Of a DNA stretch of 64,000 nucleotides, positions 17,650 through 27,069 are shown one piece after another; the first letter of the stretch is position 1; each line of letters opens with the position of its first letter. This DNA comes from an uncultured Granulosicoccaceae bacterium (GTDB lineage Bacteria; Pseudomonadota; Gammaproteobacteria; Granulosicoccales; Granulosicoccaceae), in assembly GCA_937930305.1 (NCBI GenBank), contig CALGLE010000020.1, positions 62,001 through 126,000 of the forward strand. Direction: 5' to 3'. The position numbers and the translations under genes are program-made. A model generated the notes under the pieces. The model was not told the DNA's origin, did not search any database, and saw only the letters and a list, made by a program, of their open reading frames with translations.

Positions 17650-18285
17650 TTAAGTTTCATTTTCAATCGGAACGCCGTCAAAGAATTCAACACGACCGGT
17701 TTCAATGTTGTACTCTGCGCCAACCACGCGTAAGCCGTCATCTTGGATTAGTGTTTCCAAAACTTGCGAACCTTGTTGCAGCTGTTTAACCGAAGCTTTA
17801 ACGTTCGCGCGCATGGCCTGATTCTGCAGTGTGGTGTCATCGGTGGTTGCCGCCGCTTCAACCAAATCAATCACATGTGGTCGAATGCGGTCCACGATGG
17901 CCATAATATTTGGCGAATGTTCTCCGTCAGGTTCTTGAATGCTGCGGATGGTGGCACCGACGGCGCCACAATGCGTATGCCCCAGCACCACCACAAGACG
18001 GGTGCCAAATTGTGCCGCTGCAAACTCCACACTACCCACTTGTGACGGTGCAATGATGTTGCCTGCCACCCGCACCACAAAGAGATCCCCCAAGCCTTGA
18101 TCGAATACCATTTCAGCCGGTACACGCGAATCAGAACAGCCCACAATGATGGTGTGGGGACGTTGTTGCTGGATAAAATTTTGCCTGGGTGATCGCCGGG
18201 CGAGCACTTCCCGATCCTGCAAGTCGTTGGCAAACCGTTCGTTGCCTATTCTCAGTAAGGCAAGGGCATCAGAAGCTGTTTTCAT
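17650..18285 (-). CDS. beta-class carbonic anhydrase
   Basis: A 211-residue beta carbonic anhydrase that interconverts CO2 and bicarbonate in the cytoplasm. The zinc ligands are Cys50 in CSDSRVP, His103 and Cys106 in GHTHCGAVGA; Asp52 and Arg54 form the conserved dyad. There is no signal peptide. It converges with the CoA-transferase gene at 13 bases, and the c-di-GMP protein gene lies 21 bases upstream on the same strand. In marine bacteria it supplies bicarbonate for carboxylations, but no carboxylase is close by. Confidence 0.93.
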   Translation of the reverse strand: MKTASDALALLRIGNERFANDLQDREVLARRSPRQNFIQQQRPHTIIVGCSDSRVPAEMVFDQGLGDLFVVRVAGNIIAPSQVGSVEFAAAQFGTRLVVVLGHTHCGAVGATIRSIQEPDGEHSPNIMAIVDRIRPHVIDLVEAAATTDDTTLQNQAMRANVKASVKQLQQGSQVLETLIQDDGLRVVGAEYNIETGRVEFFDGVPIENET

Positions 18286-18306
18286 AGCTTCTGAATGATA
18301 CCACCA

Positions 18307-21015
18307 CTAGGCAGCGCTCGATAGTCCAGAGTCTTTGTCGTCCCTTTTCTTATTAGCGCTGTAGTTCGCTATCGCTTCCTGCAAACTGCAAGGGTGGGCG
18401 ATGTGATAACCCTGCGCCAAATCCACGCCAATATCAGCCAGCTGATTCAGGGATTTTTCCGACTCAACAAACTCTGCAACCGACACGATTCCCATCGCTT
18501 GAGCGACTCGATGAATCGCTGCAACCATTTCTCGATCGATGCTATCGTGCTCTAAATTTTTGACAAATTGACCATCAATTTTAATGACATCAACAGGTAG
18601 ATTTTTCAGATAGCCAAACGAGCTTAGGCCACTGCCAAAATCATCCAAAGCGACCTTTGAGCCCATCGCGCGAAGCTGCTGAAATAATTCAACCGCAACT
18701 TGAAAGTGAGTTATGGCTGCTGTTTCGGTTATCTCGAACCAAATGCAAGAAGCCGGGATATCCGCATGCGCAATGCACTCTTCAATAAACGGCAATAAAG
18801 ACGCATCTGCAGCTGACTGACCCGATAAGTTAATTGAGTAACTGCAATGCCCCCCCAAGGCAGCATGGTGCTTCGCTATCTCTTGAGTCGCAGCCCGTAT
18901 AACCCAACGATCAATGTCTTTCATTAAGTCATAGCGCTCAGCGGCTTGTATAAACTGCATCGGCGTAACCACTGAGCCATCCGATCGGCACAAACGCAAT
19001 AGAAATTCATAGTGCTCGATGTGCTTGGTTTGGGTGTCGGCAACCGCTTGAACTAACAACTGAAAATGGTCGTCTTTCAACGCTTTTTGTAATCGTGGCA
19101 GCCAATTCATGTCCTGATGGCGCTGGGCAATGTGGGCGTTTTCCTCTGAATACACATTCAAACTATTGCGACCGCTATCTTTAGCAGAATAACAAGCAAT
19201 ATCGGCGGCAGACAGTACGTCCTCTAAGCTTCCGCTGTTCCCATTTATGGGCACGAAACCAATACTGGCTCGAACAGGAAAGGCTTTGCCCTCGTGGTAG
19301 AACACTGAGTTTTGGAAAAATCCAAAAATTCGCTCAGCCACTTGCACCGCATCTTCATGCGAGGCGTTGATGACGAGTAAACCAAACTCATCGCCTCCAA
19401 GCCGAGCCAACACATCCCCTGGGCGCAGCACAGCGCTTAGATTTCGTGTCAATTCACGAAGTAGGCGATCACCTGCGGTATGACCGCACGTATCGTTTAC
19501 GATTTTAAATTGATCTAAATCCATGTAAACCAGAGCGTGAGTGATGGGCTGGCGACGGGTGCTGTCCACTAGCACTTTCAATCGTTTTTCAAAATAAAAA
19601 CGATTCCAAACCCCGGTTAGTGAATCATGATTCGCCTGGTACTCCAACTCACGAGTCAACGCCCGCTCAGCAGAAACATCACGCAATACCAGTGTGTATC
19701 GACCGGACTCACTGGGACTGTCCGTGGAGTTAGTCATGGACAGCTGCATCGACTGCGAAACATTGTTTTTATCGTAAAGCATGACATCTAGCTCAGCGCC
19801 CTCGCCATTATTCAACGCTTGCAATGCTTCAGTTAAATTAAACAGGGCACCGTTATTTTCCACATCATACAATTTCGTAACTTCATTAACGGACGAGCCA
19901 ACCACAGTATCTGAATCAAGACCCAGCACAGAGATACCCGCATCATTCATATAAGTAACGTTGAAGTTCGTATCTAAAGCGATAACCGATTCAGTAATAC
20001 TGTTGAGCGTTCGAGCCGCCTTAGCCCGTTCCTGCGTTAACGCATCGGAAGCTTGCATTTTTTCATGGTTTGATCGCCGGCGAAGAAATACGATAGCAAA
20101 ACACACGAGAAAAATAGAGGAGGTAAATCCTGTCGCCAATGCACCAACTAGAACTGCTAAGGAGCTAGCTGCTGGCTGACCATTAACAGACACGATGAAA
20201 GAGGCTTTGCCTAAATGATAAGTTTGAGAGCTTTCTAACGGTGCAAATAAAAACGAAAACCAGGCTACCCGATTGGAAGTAAAGTGGCGATTAAACACCG
20301 TTGCCGATCCCGTCTCGCCAACGCCCGGGATTGCTTGATCCACACCCGTTGTTTCAGATATGTTGACTTGCAGCTCAACGGTAGCTGTGGCGGGATCGGC
20401 ATAGAAACCATTCATCACCCCATCAAAACTGAACGTAGACCAATAGCCTCCAGAGAAAGCATGTTCCATAATATCGTAGGGTGAGGATCCAACACTGTAT
20501 TGATAGCCGGGCTGTAAAAAAAGAAAATCACTGCTATCAGGCCAAGATTCAGGTGTGACAACCGCGGCCATTTTATTCGACGCCACTGCGGTAGGCAGGA
20601 TGGAAGAAATCACTGCGTATTGGTTTAAATCCCAACCCACAATTAACTGCATGTCCTCATTTTTGGATTGCACATGTGTGATAGACAGGGAATCGTCCGA
20701 CTCCCTCATAACCCGCCCAATACTGCCAATCGCTGGGTTATCAGCCAGCAAAAAATCGGCATACTTAGCATTGAATGAACCGGTAACTGAATCATCGTAA
20801 TGCATCGCGGCAAAGGTTTTTAACGAGGTGCGCGCCTCATTCATCGCCTTGGCCACATCTCGAACAATGGCCGAGGTAGACTCCGTGATGCGATTAGACT
20901 CTTGTAAATAGATGATGCGGTAACCCACAAATTGGATAGCCACGAGTGTGCCGAGCACAATCGTGAGCATAACGCACCATTCGCGCCGAGAGAAAAGTGA
21001 GGTCCAACGGTTCAT
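18307..21015 (-). CDS. membrane sensor protein with PAS, GGDEF and EAL domains
   Basis: A 902-residue protein: a first membrane segment at about residues 14-32, a periplasmic region of ~240 residues (CHASE-like in size and position), a second membrane segment at about 286-308, a PAS domain (about 335-450), GGDEF and EAL. The GGDEF motif is intact (540-544), with an RxxD product-inhibition site (RPGD) just ahead of it, so diguanylate cyclase activity with feedback is likely. The EAL domain carries the variant Glu670-Phe-Leu instead of EAL, and has the later DDFGSG loop, so phosphodiesterase activity is plausible but not certain. The signal sensed is unknown. Confidence 0.85.
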   Translation of the reverse strand: MNRWTSLFSRREWCVMLTIVLGTLVAIQFVGYRIIYLQESNRITESTSAIVRDVAKAMNEARTSLKTFAAMHYDDSVTGSFNAKYADFLLADNPAIGSIGRVMRESDDSLSITHVQSKNEDMQLIVGWDLNQYAVISSILPTAVASNKMAAVVTPESWPDSSDFLFLQPGYQYSVGSSPYDIMEHAFSGGYWSTFSFDGVMNGFYADPATATVELQVNISETTGVDQAIPGVGETGSATVFNRHFTSNRVAWFSFLFAPLESSQTYHLGKASFIVSVNGQPAASSLAVLVGALATGFTSSIFLVCFAIVFLRRRSNHEKMQASDALTQERAKAARTLNSITESVIALDTNFNVTYMNDAGISVLGLDSDTVVGSSVNEVTKLYDVENNGALFNLTEALQALNNGEGAELDVMLYDKNNVSQSMQLSMTNSTDSPSESGRYTLVLRDVSAERALTRELEYQANHDSLTGVWNRFYFEKRLKVLVDSTRRQPITHALVYMDLDQFKIVNDTCGHTAGDRLLRELTRNLSAVLRPGDVLARLGGDEFGLLVINASHEDAVQVAERIFGFFQNSVFYHEGKAFPVRASIGFVPINGNSGSLEDVLSAADIACYSAKDSGRNSLNVYSEENAHIAQRHQDMNWLPRLQKALKDDHFQLLVQAVADTQTKHIEHYEFLLRLCRSDGSVVTPMQFIQAAERYDLMKDIDRWVIRAATQEIAKHHAALGGHCSYSINLSGQSAADASLLPFIEECIAHADIPASCIWFEITETAAITHFQVAVELFQQLRAMGSKVALDDFGSGLSSFGYLKNLPVDVIKIDGQFVKNLEHDSIDREMVAAIHRVAQAMGIVSVAEFVESEKSLNQLADIGVDLAQGYHIAHPCSLQEAIANYSANKKRDDKDSGLSSAA

Positions 21016-21103
21016 CGAGTCACAAAAGTTACCAATCGCATAGACCGGATAGCGGCGCGGCGCAGGATTTGCTGACTGGTTTTGGCCTCAGTGAGACGAA
21101 CGG

Positions 21104-22243
21104 TTACTCACTCTGTGAAATAGTGATGGGCGTAGAAAGATCAACACCCTGCGTTCGGGCGGTTTTGAGAACTCGTTCACGAAACGCCTGACGCGTACTC
21201 ATCAACGAGAATTCGTCTTTCGTGTAGTAATGAATGGACCATTCAATGGCGTGATCACCTGCGTCTTGTAATCGCACTTCCAATGGATGCTGGAACTCAA
21301 TGGGCAATTCATCGGCTTCGGCTTTTTGAAAAGCTTCCTCAAACAATGCCCTGGCTCCGTTAGGACTTAATTCATGGCTGAGCTTAAATCGTAGGCTCTC
21401 CCTCAGCCCCTTAGCTGAGGCATAACGAGATAAGTTATGCACCGTATGATCGCGTAATTTTGAGTTACGAATCATCAAACGATGGTTATCCACCAAATTC
21501 AATAGTTCCGTATGAAATGCACGTGTTCGGTGCACGATGGCATACAGTTCATCGTTTCCATCATTGAGCCTAATCACATCTCGTTCAGCCAGCAGCTTGG
21601 TGTTTAATATGATCAGACCACTTATGATGTCTGGAGCCCAAGCACCTTGAGTTAAGGCTAACATCACGCCAATGAACCCGATGACACCACCGGCCTCTAA
21701 CATGCTGCTAAAACCAGCAATGCGCACGATGGAAATTAACGCGATGATACAAATAAAAACCGTGGAGAACAGACTCAATATGCGCGATGCATAGGTGTCA
21801 GCAATACGCTCACTTGCGCCCGATTGCACCGCTTTTCCAAATCGTTTTCGAAGTATTCTGGCCACTAACGTGGCCGCAAGATAACTTAAGTACACAACCA
21901 CCAAGATGGATACAACCTTAATTCCAAGATTGTCACTGGCATCACCCGAGTAGCGGCCAAAAAAACGAAAATGCCCCAACAGGGCGATAACCAACACGTT
22001 TAAACCACGCACCACATTGGTCCAAAACCGTTCAGTTAACTCGCCACTATTTTCACTCCATTCACGTGCAGGTCCGACAATTTTCCGAATCACCCACGGC
22101 GCGAACACAATCAGCGCAACGTTAATGATCAATAGGCCATAGTAAAGCCCATCGTGCTGCAATAAATACCTACTAATCGTTTCTGTCACGTCCTGGGCTC
22201 TTCCGCTTGCACTACATCGTTGCGCCAATTTGCCATGGGACAA
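21104..22243 (-). CDS. MscS-family mechanosensitive ion channel protein
   Basis: A small-conductance mechanosensitive channel homologue. The N-terminus has four hydrophobic helices; the pore-like helix GVIGFIGVMLALTQGAWAPDIISGLIIL and the following beta-domain motif (AERDVIRLNDGNDELYAIVHR) match MscS. The predicted TTG at 22243 overlaps the stop of the UxaA gene by 32 bases and has no good ribosome site; a GTG at 22189 is the likelier start and would remove about 18 polar residues. The family releases solutes under hypo-osmotic stress. Its position behind a sugar-acid dehydratase gene has no obvious functional meaning. Confidence 0.82.
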   Translation of the reverse strand: MSHGKLAQRCSASGRAQDVTETISRYLLQHDGLYYGLLIINVALIVFAPWVIRKIVGPAREWSENSGELTERFWTNVVRGLNVLVIALLGHFRFFGRYSGDASDNLGIKVVSILVVVYLSYLAATLVARILRKRFGKAVQSGASERIADTYASRILSLFSTVFICIIALISIVRIAGFSSMLEAGGVIGFIGVMLALTQGAWAPDIISGLIILNTKLLAERDVIRLNDGNDELYAIVHRTRAFHTELLNLVDNHRLMIRNSKLRDHTVHNLSRYASAKGLRESLRFKLSHELSPNGARALFEEAFQKAEADELPIEFQHPLEVRLQDAGDHAIEWSIHYYTKDEFSLMSTRQAFRERVLKTARTQGVDLSTPITISQSE

Positions 22244-23762
22244 ATTCGTTATCGCCCAAGCCGTGCTGTTCGCTAAACGATTGCTTACCAGAAGCGATCG
22301 CTAACAACCGTTGATAGATACGTTCACCCACATCAGCAATTGATTCCCCGTCAGACACAATGGTGCCGGCGTTAATATCCATATCTTCACTCATCTGAGA
22401 ATACATGTCAGTGTTGGTGGCAATTTTCAAACACGGCGCGGGCTTACTGCCAAAGGTAGAACCCCGTCCGGTAGTGAAGGCCACCAAATTACATCCGGTG
22501 GCAATTTGTCCTGTTACCGATGCAGGATCGTAACCCGGGGAATCCATGAAAACCAAGCCTTTGTCAGTGACACGATCTGCGTAGCGAGCCACACGGACTA
22601 AGGGTGTGGTGCCGCCTTTAGCAATCGCACCTAAAGACTTTTCTAATATGGTGGTCAAACCGCCCAGCTTGTTCCCCGGCGATGGGTTGTTGTCTAAGCT
22701 GCCATTATTTTTGGCCACATAGTCACGCCACCATTGAATGCGTTCAGCGACGTCGTTAGCACATTCAACCGATACCGCACGTCGCATCAGTAAATGTTCA
22801 GCACCATATATTTCCGGGGTCTCTGCCAGCACCGCCGTACCGCCTTGATGAATGAGTTTATCAGCGGCATAACCCAACGCCGGATTGGCCGTGATACCCG
22901 ACCAAGAATCCGAACCACCGCATTGCAACGCCAAACTTAAATGTGATGCAGGCGCAGCCTGACGGCTGTAGGCGTTGACCTCGCTCAACATATCTTGCAC
23001 AACCCTGACGCCCGCCTCTATCGTTTTACGATGACCGCCCGCGCTTTGAATATTGAGTGTTCGCAGTAGTGGCCCCTCTTGCATTCGATTGATCGACAGC
23101 ACCGATTGCACTTGACTGGTTTCACATCCAAGCCCAACAAACAATACCCCACCTACATTGGGATGCGTGGCGAGGCCTGCAAAAACCCGTTGTAAGTTGT
23201 CGAAACCCTCGCCACTGTCTGCTAAGCCACAACCGGTGCCGTGAGTAAAGGCTGCTATGCCATCAATGTTGGGATAGTCCGACAACGTGGATTGATCAAA
23301 TGCATTAGCAATGGAATGCGCCGCAGTCGCAGAGCAATTCACGCTGCTGATCACGGCAATGAAATTTCGTGTACCGACTCTGCCGTCACGACGGTGGTAT
23401 CCGTCAAACGTGTCAGTACAATGTGGCACTACCGCTGAATTATCAACGTCGGCAATCCTTTCATCTTCGGTGTCAATAAACTTTAAGTTATCCGTATGCA
23501 CGTGTTCACCAGCACCAATGTAGCGACCGGCAATACCAATGGATTGGGCGTATCGATAAATCGGATCGCCTTCATCCACACCGGTTAAGGACATTTTATG
23601 TCCCTTAGGAATTCGTTGTAAAACCTCTACACCGTTGGCCCGTTCACCCGGCTTCAATGCGCGTAAAGCTACACCCACCGAATCTGATTCATCGAGCACG
23701 AGTAACGGTTGTTTCGTGTCATGTTCTCGCAACCAAACAATCGGGGTAACGTCATCACTCAT
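22212..23762 (-). CDS. uxaA: UxaA-family sugar-acid dehydratase (altronate/galactarate type)
   Basis: A 516-residue dehydratase of the UxaA/GarD family: an N-terminal SAF-like domain (residues 1-95) and the large C-terminal catalytic part with several conserved cysteines and the block LQCGGSDSWSGITANPALG. The family dehydrates altronate or galactarate (also sulfolactate in SuyAB). UxaA-family enzymes feed hexuronate catabolism, but the next two genes on this strand encode a beta-hydroxyacid dehydrogenase and a DHRS6-like SDR, so a different sugar acid such as a deoxy-sugar acid is also possible. I use the symbol uxaA for the family only; the substrate is not fixed. Confidence 0.82.
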   Translation of the reverse strand: MSDDVTPIVWLREHDTKQPLLVLDESDSVGVALRALKPGERANGVEVLQRIPKGHKMSLTGVDEGDPIYRYAQSIGIAGRYIGAGEHVHTDNLKFIDTEDERIADVDNSAVVPHCTDTFDGYHRRDGRVGTRNFIAVISSVNCSATAAHSIANAFDQSTLSDYPNIDGIAAFTHGTGCGLADSGEGFDNLQRVFAGLATHPNVGGVLFVGLGCETSQVQSVLSINRMQEGPLLRTLNIQSAGGHRKTIEAGVRVVQDMLSEVNAYSRQAAPASHLSLALQCGGSDSWSGITANPALGYAADKLIHQGGTAVLAETPEIYGAEHLLMRRAVSVECANDVAERIQWWRDYVAKNNGSLDNNPSPGNKLGGLTTILEKSLGAIAKGGTTPLVRVARYADRVTDKGLVFMDSPGYDPASVTGQIATGCNLVAFTTGRGSTFGSKPAPCLKIATNTDMYSQMSEDMDINAGTIVSDGESIADVGERIYQRLLAIASGKQSFSEQHGLGDNEFVPWQIGATM

Positions 23763-23818
23763 AGTTATGCTCTGCTCATACGGACAGGTGAGACAATCAC
23801 CATTATCGGTTTATTCCA

Positions 23819-24700
23819 CTAACTGGGTTTCGGAATATGCCGACAAAGCGCGGGGATGGTTTCATCTCCATGGCCATCCGCCACAACTGGTGCCATTAAG
23901 GATTCAGCCGTGCTCGCTATCGCGTGGCAGCCGTTAACATCCTTAGCAAATTGCAAATAGTATTGAATGTCTTTTAACCCATTGGACAAAGAAAACTGCA
24001 TCTTACTTTCATCGTTTTCTAAGGGGCCTGCCATGATCCAGTCAAACACGTCACTTCGTACGGGCCCAGCCGACATCACTTGATGCAATTGTTGGATATC
24101 CACACCTGCAGCTTTTGCCGTACCCACCATTTCAGCTGTGAGTGCAGCAACCGACAACGAAAAAGAATTGTTCAGCAGTTTGATTGTGTGTCCGGTGCCT
24201 AGGGGCCCCAAGTGAAATAGATTTTCTGACATCGTTTCTAGCAAAGGCTTGGCACGCGTAAAGTACTCATCCGAGCCACCCACCATCATGTTTAGGGTGC
24301 CCGCTTCAGCCGCATCCGGTGTTCGGCCCAAGGGGACATCTAACATGCCTCCACCCGCTGCTTCAAGAGCTGCGCCAATGCGCTTGGTGGACGTGGGTTG
24401 AGAGGTACCACAATCAATGAGCAGCAACGGTTTTTTTACCCCCGCCAATAACCCTTGCTCGCCAAAAACTAAACCTTCAACCACCTCGCTGGTAGTCACA
24501 CAGACAATAACAATGTCACTGACGGCTGCCACCTCAGCGGCAGTTTTCGCCTCACTCGCACCCATCGCAAGCAGACGCTCAACCGGTTCTCGGCGTCGAT
24601 GGCCCATAACGCACAACGGGTAGCCGTTTTTAATGACATTCGCAGCCATTCCCACACCCATCGCACCCAGCCCGATGAATCCGATTGTTTCTTTACTCAT
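23819..24700 (-). CDS. NAD(P)-dependent beta-hydroxyacid dehydrogenase
   Basis: A 293-residue dehydrogenase of the beta-hydroxyacid family (tartronate-semialdehyde reductase, 3-hydroxyisobutyrate dehydrogenase, and the succinic/glyoxylate reductases). It has the nucleotide-binding GLGAMG (10-15), the substrate loop with DVPLGRTPDAAEAG near 121-134, and catalytic Lys174 in GHTIKLLNN. A tartronate-semialdehyde reductase (GarR-like) role would suit the UxaA neighbour, but substrate cannot be settled. It sits 56 bases upstream of the UxaA gene, and the SDR gene is 60 bases further upstream, all on one strand. Confidence 0.85.
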   Translation of the reverse strand: MSKETIGFIGLGAMGVGMAANVIKNGYPLCVMGHRRREPVERLLAMGASEAKTAAEVAAVSDIVIVCVTTSEVVEGLVFGEQGLLAGVKKPLLLIDCGTSQPTSTKRIGAALEAAGGGMLDVPLGRTPDAAEAGTLNMMVGGSDEYFTRAKPLLETMSENLFHLGPLGTGHTIKLLNNSFSLSVAALTAEMVGTAKAAGVDIQQLHQVMSAGPVRSDVFDWIMAGPLENDESKMQFSLSNGLKDIQYYLQFAKDVNGCHAIASTAESLMAPVVADGHGDETIPALCRHIPKPS

Positions 24701-24760
24701 TAATTTTACTCTGTAAGAAAGACGTAACGCTAACGCTGCAATCAGCGTCTACATTAATCA

Positions 24761-25498
24761 CTAGATTGACATACCGCCATCGGCGTTAATTTGAATGCCC
24801 GACGTAAATACCGATTCGTCGCTGCCCAAATGCACGGCCACCGCGGCGATTTCCGATGCCCGACCGAGTCGGCCCATCGGTTGGCGCGCAATAAAGTCTT
24901 TGCGAGCCGCATCGGGGTCATCAAAGGCATTGATGCGCCCATCCAAACTGGGGCTTTGTACCGTGCCGGGGCATATGGCGTTGCAGCGAATACCATCGCC
25001 CACGGTATCGGCTGCAACCGATTTGGTTAGGCCAATAACCGCCGCTTTCGTTGCACCGTACGCGAAGCGATTGGGTAGGCCTCGGTGGGCCACGATTGAG
25101 GAGATGTTGACGATTGAACCGGCCCGCTGTTTTATCATTCCAGGCAGACATTCACGTATGGTGAGGAACATTGACTTCACATTCACGTCAAACGCTTGGT
25201 CCCAATCGGATTCGCTGCACGTAAGAACACTACCGTGATGAACAACTCCTGCACAATTCACAAGAATGTCAAAAGGCGCTTCCGCGCCAACGAGTTTGGC
25301 AATCTCTTGGGCATTGGTAGCGTCCATCACCTGGGTGCGAATCCCGTCGACGGCGTTCAATTTCGCCAGCACCTCACCGTTAATATCGGTTGCCAACACA
25401 TCAGCGCCCTCAGCCGCGTAAGCCCGGGCGATCGCTTCACCGATCCCTTGAGCACCAGCGGTAATCAAGGCGCGCTTATCTTTCAATCTATCAGTCAT
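24761..25498 (-). CDS. SDR dehydrogenase, DHRS6 / 2-keto-3-deoxy-L-fuconate dehydrogenase type
   Basis: A 245-residue short-chain dehydrogenase, starting at the ATG at 25498 (MTDRLKDK). The Rossmann motif TAGAQGIG is at 13-20, with ATDIN placing Asp38 at the end of strand 2, which favours NAD. Active site: about Ser134, Tyr147 and Lys151 (YGATK). It resembles the DHRS6 group closely over the VHHG and CPGTV regions (e.g. QGIG, VHHGSVL, PSLDGRI). Members of this group include the bacterial 2-keto-3-deoxy-L-fuconate dehydrogenase and animal 3-hydroxybutyrate dehydrogenase type 2. A start at 25534 is unlikely. It diverges from the DUF3750 gene with starts only 26 bases apart. Confidence 0.83.
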   Translation of the reverse strand: MTDRLKDKRALITAGAQGIGEAIARAYAAEGADVLATDINGEVLAKLNAVDGIRTQVMDATNAQEIAKLVGAEAPFDILVNCAGVVHHGSVLTCSESDWDQAFDVNVKSMFLTIRECLPGMIKQRAGSIVNISSIVAHRGLPNRFAYGATKAAVIGLTKSVAADTVGDGIRCNAICPGTVQSPSLDGRINAFDDPDAARKDFIARQPMGRLGRASEIAAVAVHLGSDESVFTSGIQINADGGMSI

Positions 25499-25524
25499 GG
25501 CGGGTATCTTACGCGGGCCTCTGT

Positions 25525-26337
25525 ATGTGGGCAAGACAGATGAGGCGATCAGGAAAGCGCTGGGTAAGGGTATTGGCCCGAACGCTTGCCATCATCGTTG
25601 TGTTTTTTATATTGCCTGTTGGCTGCCAATACGCCAAACGATTTCAGCAAGACAACACTCAGTGGTGGGATCTGCGGCGTGACAGCAGCGATCAAGCCCC
25701 GCCTGCCGAAATCGGCGAAGCGGTGATTCAGGTGTATGCCGCACGAGCAGCTCGCTGGCGCGGCAATCTGGGCGTGCACACCTGGGTGGCCTTTAAGCGT
25801 TCTGATGAACGCACTTACCAACGCCTTGAGGTGATTGGCTACTACGCCTACTACGGCAACAATACCGTGCGTAAGCGGCGTGGCAACCCCGATAGTTACT
25901 GGTATGGCAACCGTCCGACCTTATTAAGAGAAATTACCGGCGGTGAGAAGGTAGATGCCATGATCGAACGCCTCGAAGCCTCCGCCAAGCGTTATCCCTA
26001 CCCCATGACTTATCACGTCTGGCCCGGTCCAAACAGCAACACATTCATCGCCTGGCTGGCCCGAGATTTACCTGAACTCAATCTGGAATTACCCCCGCAT
26101 GCGATTGGAAAAGATTACTTACCCAATGGCTCCATTGCAGCGCTTACCCCCAGTCGCACCGGCGTGCAGCTGTCACTCGGTGGTTACGCAGCCTTTCTGC
26201 TGGGTGCCGAAGAGGGCATTGAGATCAACTTACTGGGCGCCACTGTTGGCTTAGATGTGTGGCCCCCCGCCCTAAAGCTACCAGCGCTAGGCCGGCTGGG
26301 TTTTGATGATGTCAGAAAGTATCAGTACCCGGATTGA
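25525..26337 (+). CDS. DUF3750 membrane-anchored protein
   Basis: A 270-residue protein with a basic N-terminus and one hydrophobic segment at about residues 20-34, which looks like a signal anchor. The body matches DUF3750: AARAARWRGNLGVHTWVAFK, then RPTLLREITGGEKVDAMIERLE and YHVWPGPNSNTFIAWLARDLPEL. The family function is not known; it is common in marine and pathogenic Proteobacteria. The start at 25525 lies only 26 bases from the start of the leftward SDR gene and lacks an obvious ribosome site; an ATG at 25540 is an alternative. The GNAT gene follows on the same strand after 30 bases. Confidence 0.72.
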   Translation: MWARQMRRSGKRWVRVLARTLAIIVVFFILPVGCQYAKRFQQDNTQWWDLRRDSSDQAPPAEIGEAVIQVYAARAARWRGNLGVHTWVAFKRSDERTYQRLEVIGYYAYYGNNTVRKRRGNPDSYWYGNRPTLLREITGGEKVDAMIERLEASAKRYPYPMTYHVWPGPNSNTFIAWLARDLPELNLELPPHAIGKDYLPNGSIAALTPSRTGVQLSLGGYAAFLLGAEEGIEINLLGATVGLDVWPPALKLPALGRLGFDDVRKYQYPD

Positions 26338-26367
26338 ATTGCACAAATCTTACGTTGGAGTGCAGTA

Positions 26368-26904
26368 ATGAACCGATCATTCGTGAAGCTTAAACTGGAT
26401 ATCGCAGCCTTTGACGAGCGCCCGTTTATCGATCGACTCATCGGCGCTGAAGCGCGTGGTGTGTTGTTCCGAACGATGGCATCGCTGGGGGATACACAAA
26501 CCCATCGACGACAACTTTATGAACTCAATAAAATTTGCTCAGCCGATATACCGGGCCGCGGAAAATTTTTCGAATACAGTGAGTTTTGTGAGCAGCGATA
26601 CGGCACGGGCTATGACTCAGAGGGCGTCATAGTTGCGTTGCTCAATGAAGAGTGGATCGGCATGAGCGCGAATTCCAATTGGCAACAACACCGTTTCATA
26701 TTTAATGAAATGACCGGCGTTCTTAGAAAAAACCGACAGAACGGCATTGCCACCGCGCTAAAACTGTATGGCGTTCGCTACGCCAAAGCGATTGGCGTGG
26801 ATTGGGCGTACACCGTGCACGACGCGGAGAATGTCGCCCCGATTGAGTTGAACCGGCGTTTGGGATACGAGGAAACCGATTGGGTTCAGCTTATCCCTGA
26901 CTAA
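26368..26904 (+). CDS. GNAT-family N-acetyltransferase
   Basis: A 178-residue acetyltransferase-like protein, with the GNAT acetyl-CoA motif in LRKNRQNGIATALKLYGVRYAKAIGV (about residues 118-143) and a following LNRRLGYEE loop near the C-terminus. No substrate is indicated. It follows the DUF3750 gene by 30 bases with GGAG ahead of its ATG, so the two are probably co-transcribed. A 165-base gap with two inverted repeats separates it from the TetR gene. Confidence 0.78.
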   Translation: MNRSFVKLKLDIAAFDERPFIDRLIGAEARGVLFRTMASLGDTQTHRRQLYELNKICSADIPGRGKFFEYSEFCEQRYGTGYDSEGVIVALLNEEWIGMSANSNWQQHRFIFNEMTGVLRKNRQNGIATALKLYGVRYAKAIGVDWAYTVHDAENVAPIELNRRLGYEETDWVQLIPD

Positions 26905-26974
26905 GATCGACGCAACGAGCTTCAGCGGCTGATGCACTGACAGCAACAACATTTATGAGATATGCGCCAACTCT

Positions 26975-26987
26975 TGACGTATCGTCA
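26975..26987. promoter_or_regulatory. inverted repeat, likely operator of the TetR gene (site 1)
   Basis: TGACG-TAT-CGTCA is a perfect 5+3+5 inverted repeat ~83 bases before the tetR-type start. With the second repeat at 26993-27009 it forms a tandem pair of TGAC-containing sites, as TetR-family dimers often use. It is in the only gap upstream of a TetR gene, so autoregulation is likely. Confidence 0.5.
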
Positions 26988-26992
26988 TATTT

Positions 26993-27009
26993 TGACAAAC
27001 CGGTTGTCA
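26993..27009. promoter_or_regulatory. inverted repeat, likely operator of the TetR gene (site 2)
   Basis: TGACAA-ACCGG-TTGTCA is a 6+5+6 inverted repeat 61 bases before the TetR start. The surrounding bases TTTTTTGACG nearby could also be part of a promoter. Together with site 1 it probably holds the TetR regulator or RNA polymerase. Confidence 0.5.
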
Positions 27010-27069
27010 TTTTTTGACGACATGTCCATACTGGCAGTGTTCACCTGAAATCAACAGCGAATCCTGGGT

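Noticed and set aside
22243-22243. TTG at 22243 as the true start of the MscS-type gene
   Set aside because: It is inside the neighbouring gene and lacks a good ribosome site; GTG at 22189 is more likely, though unproven.
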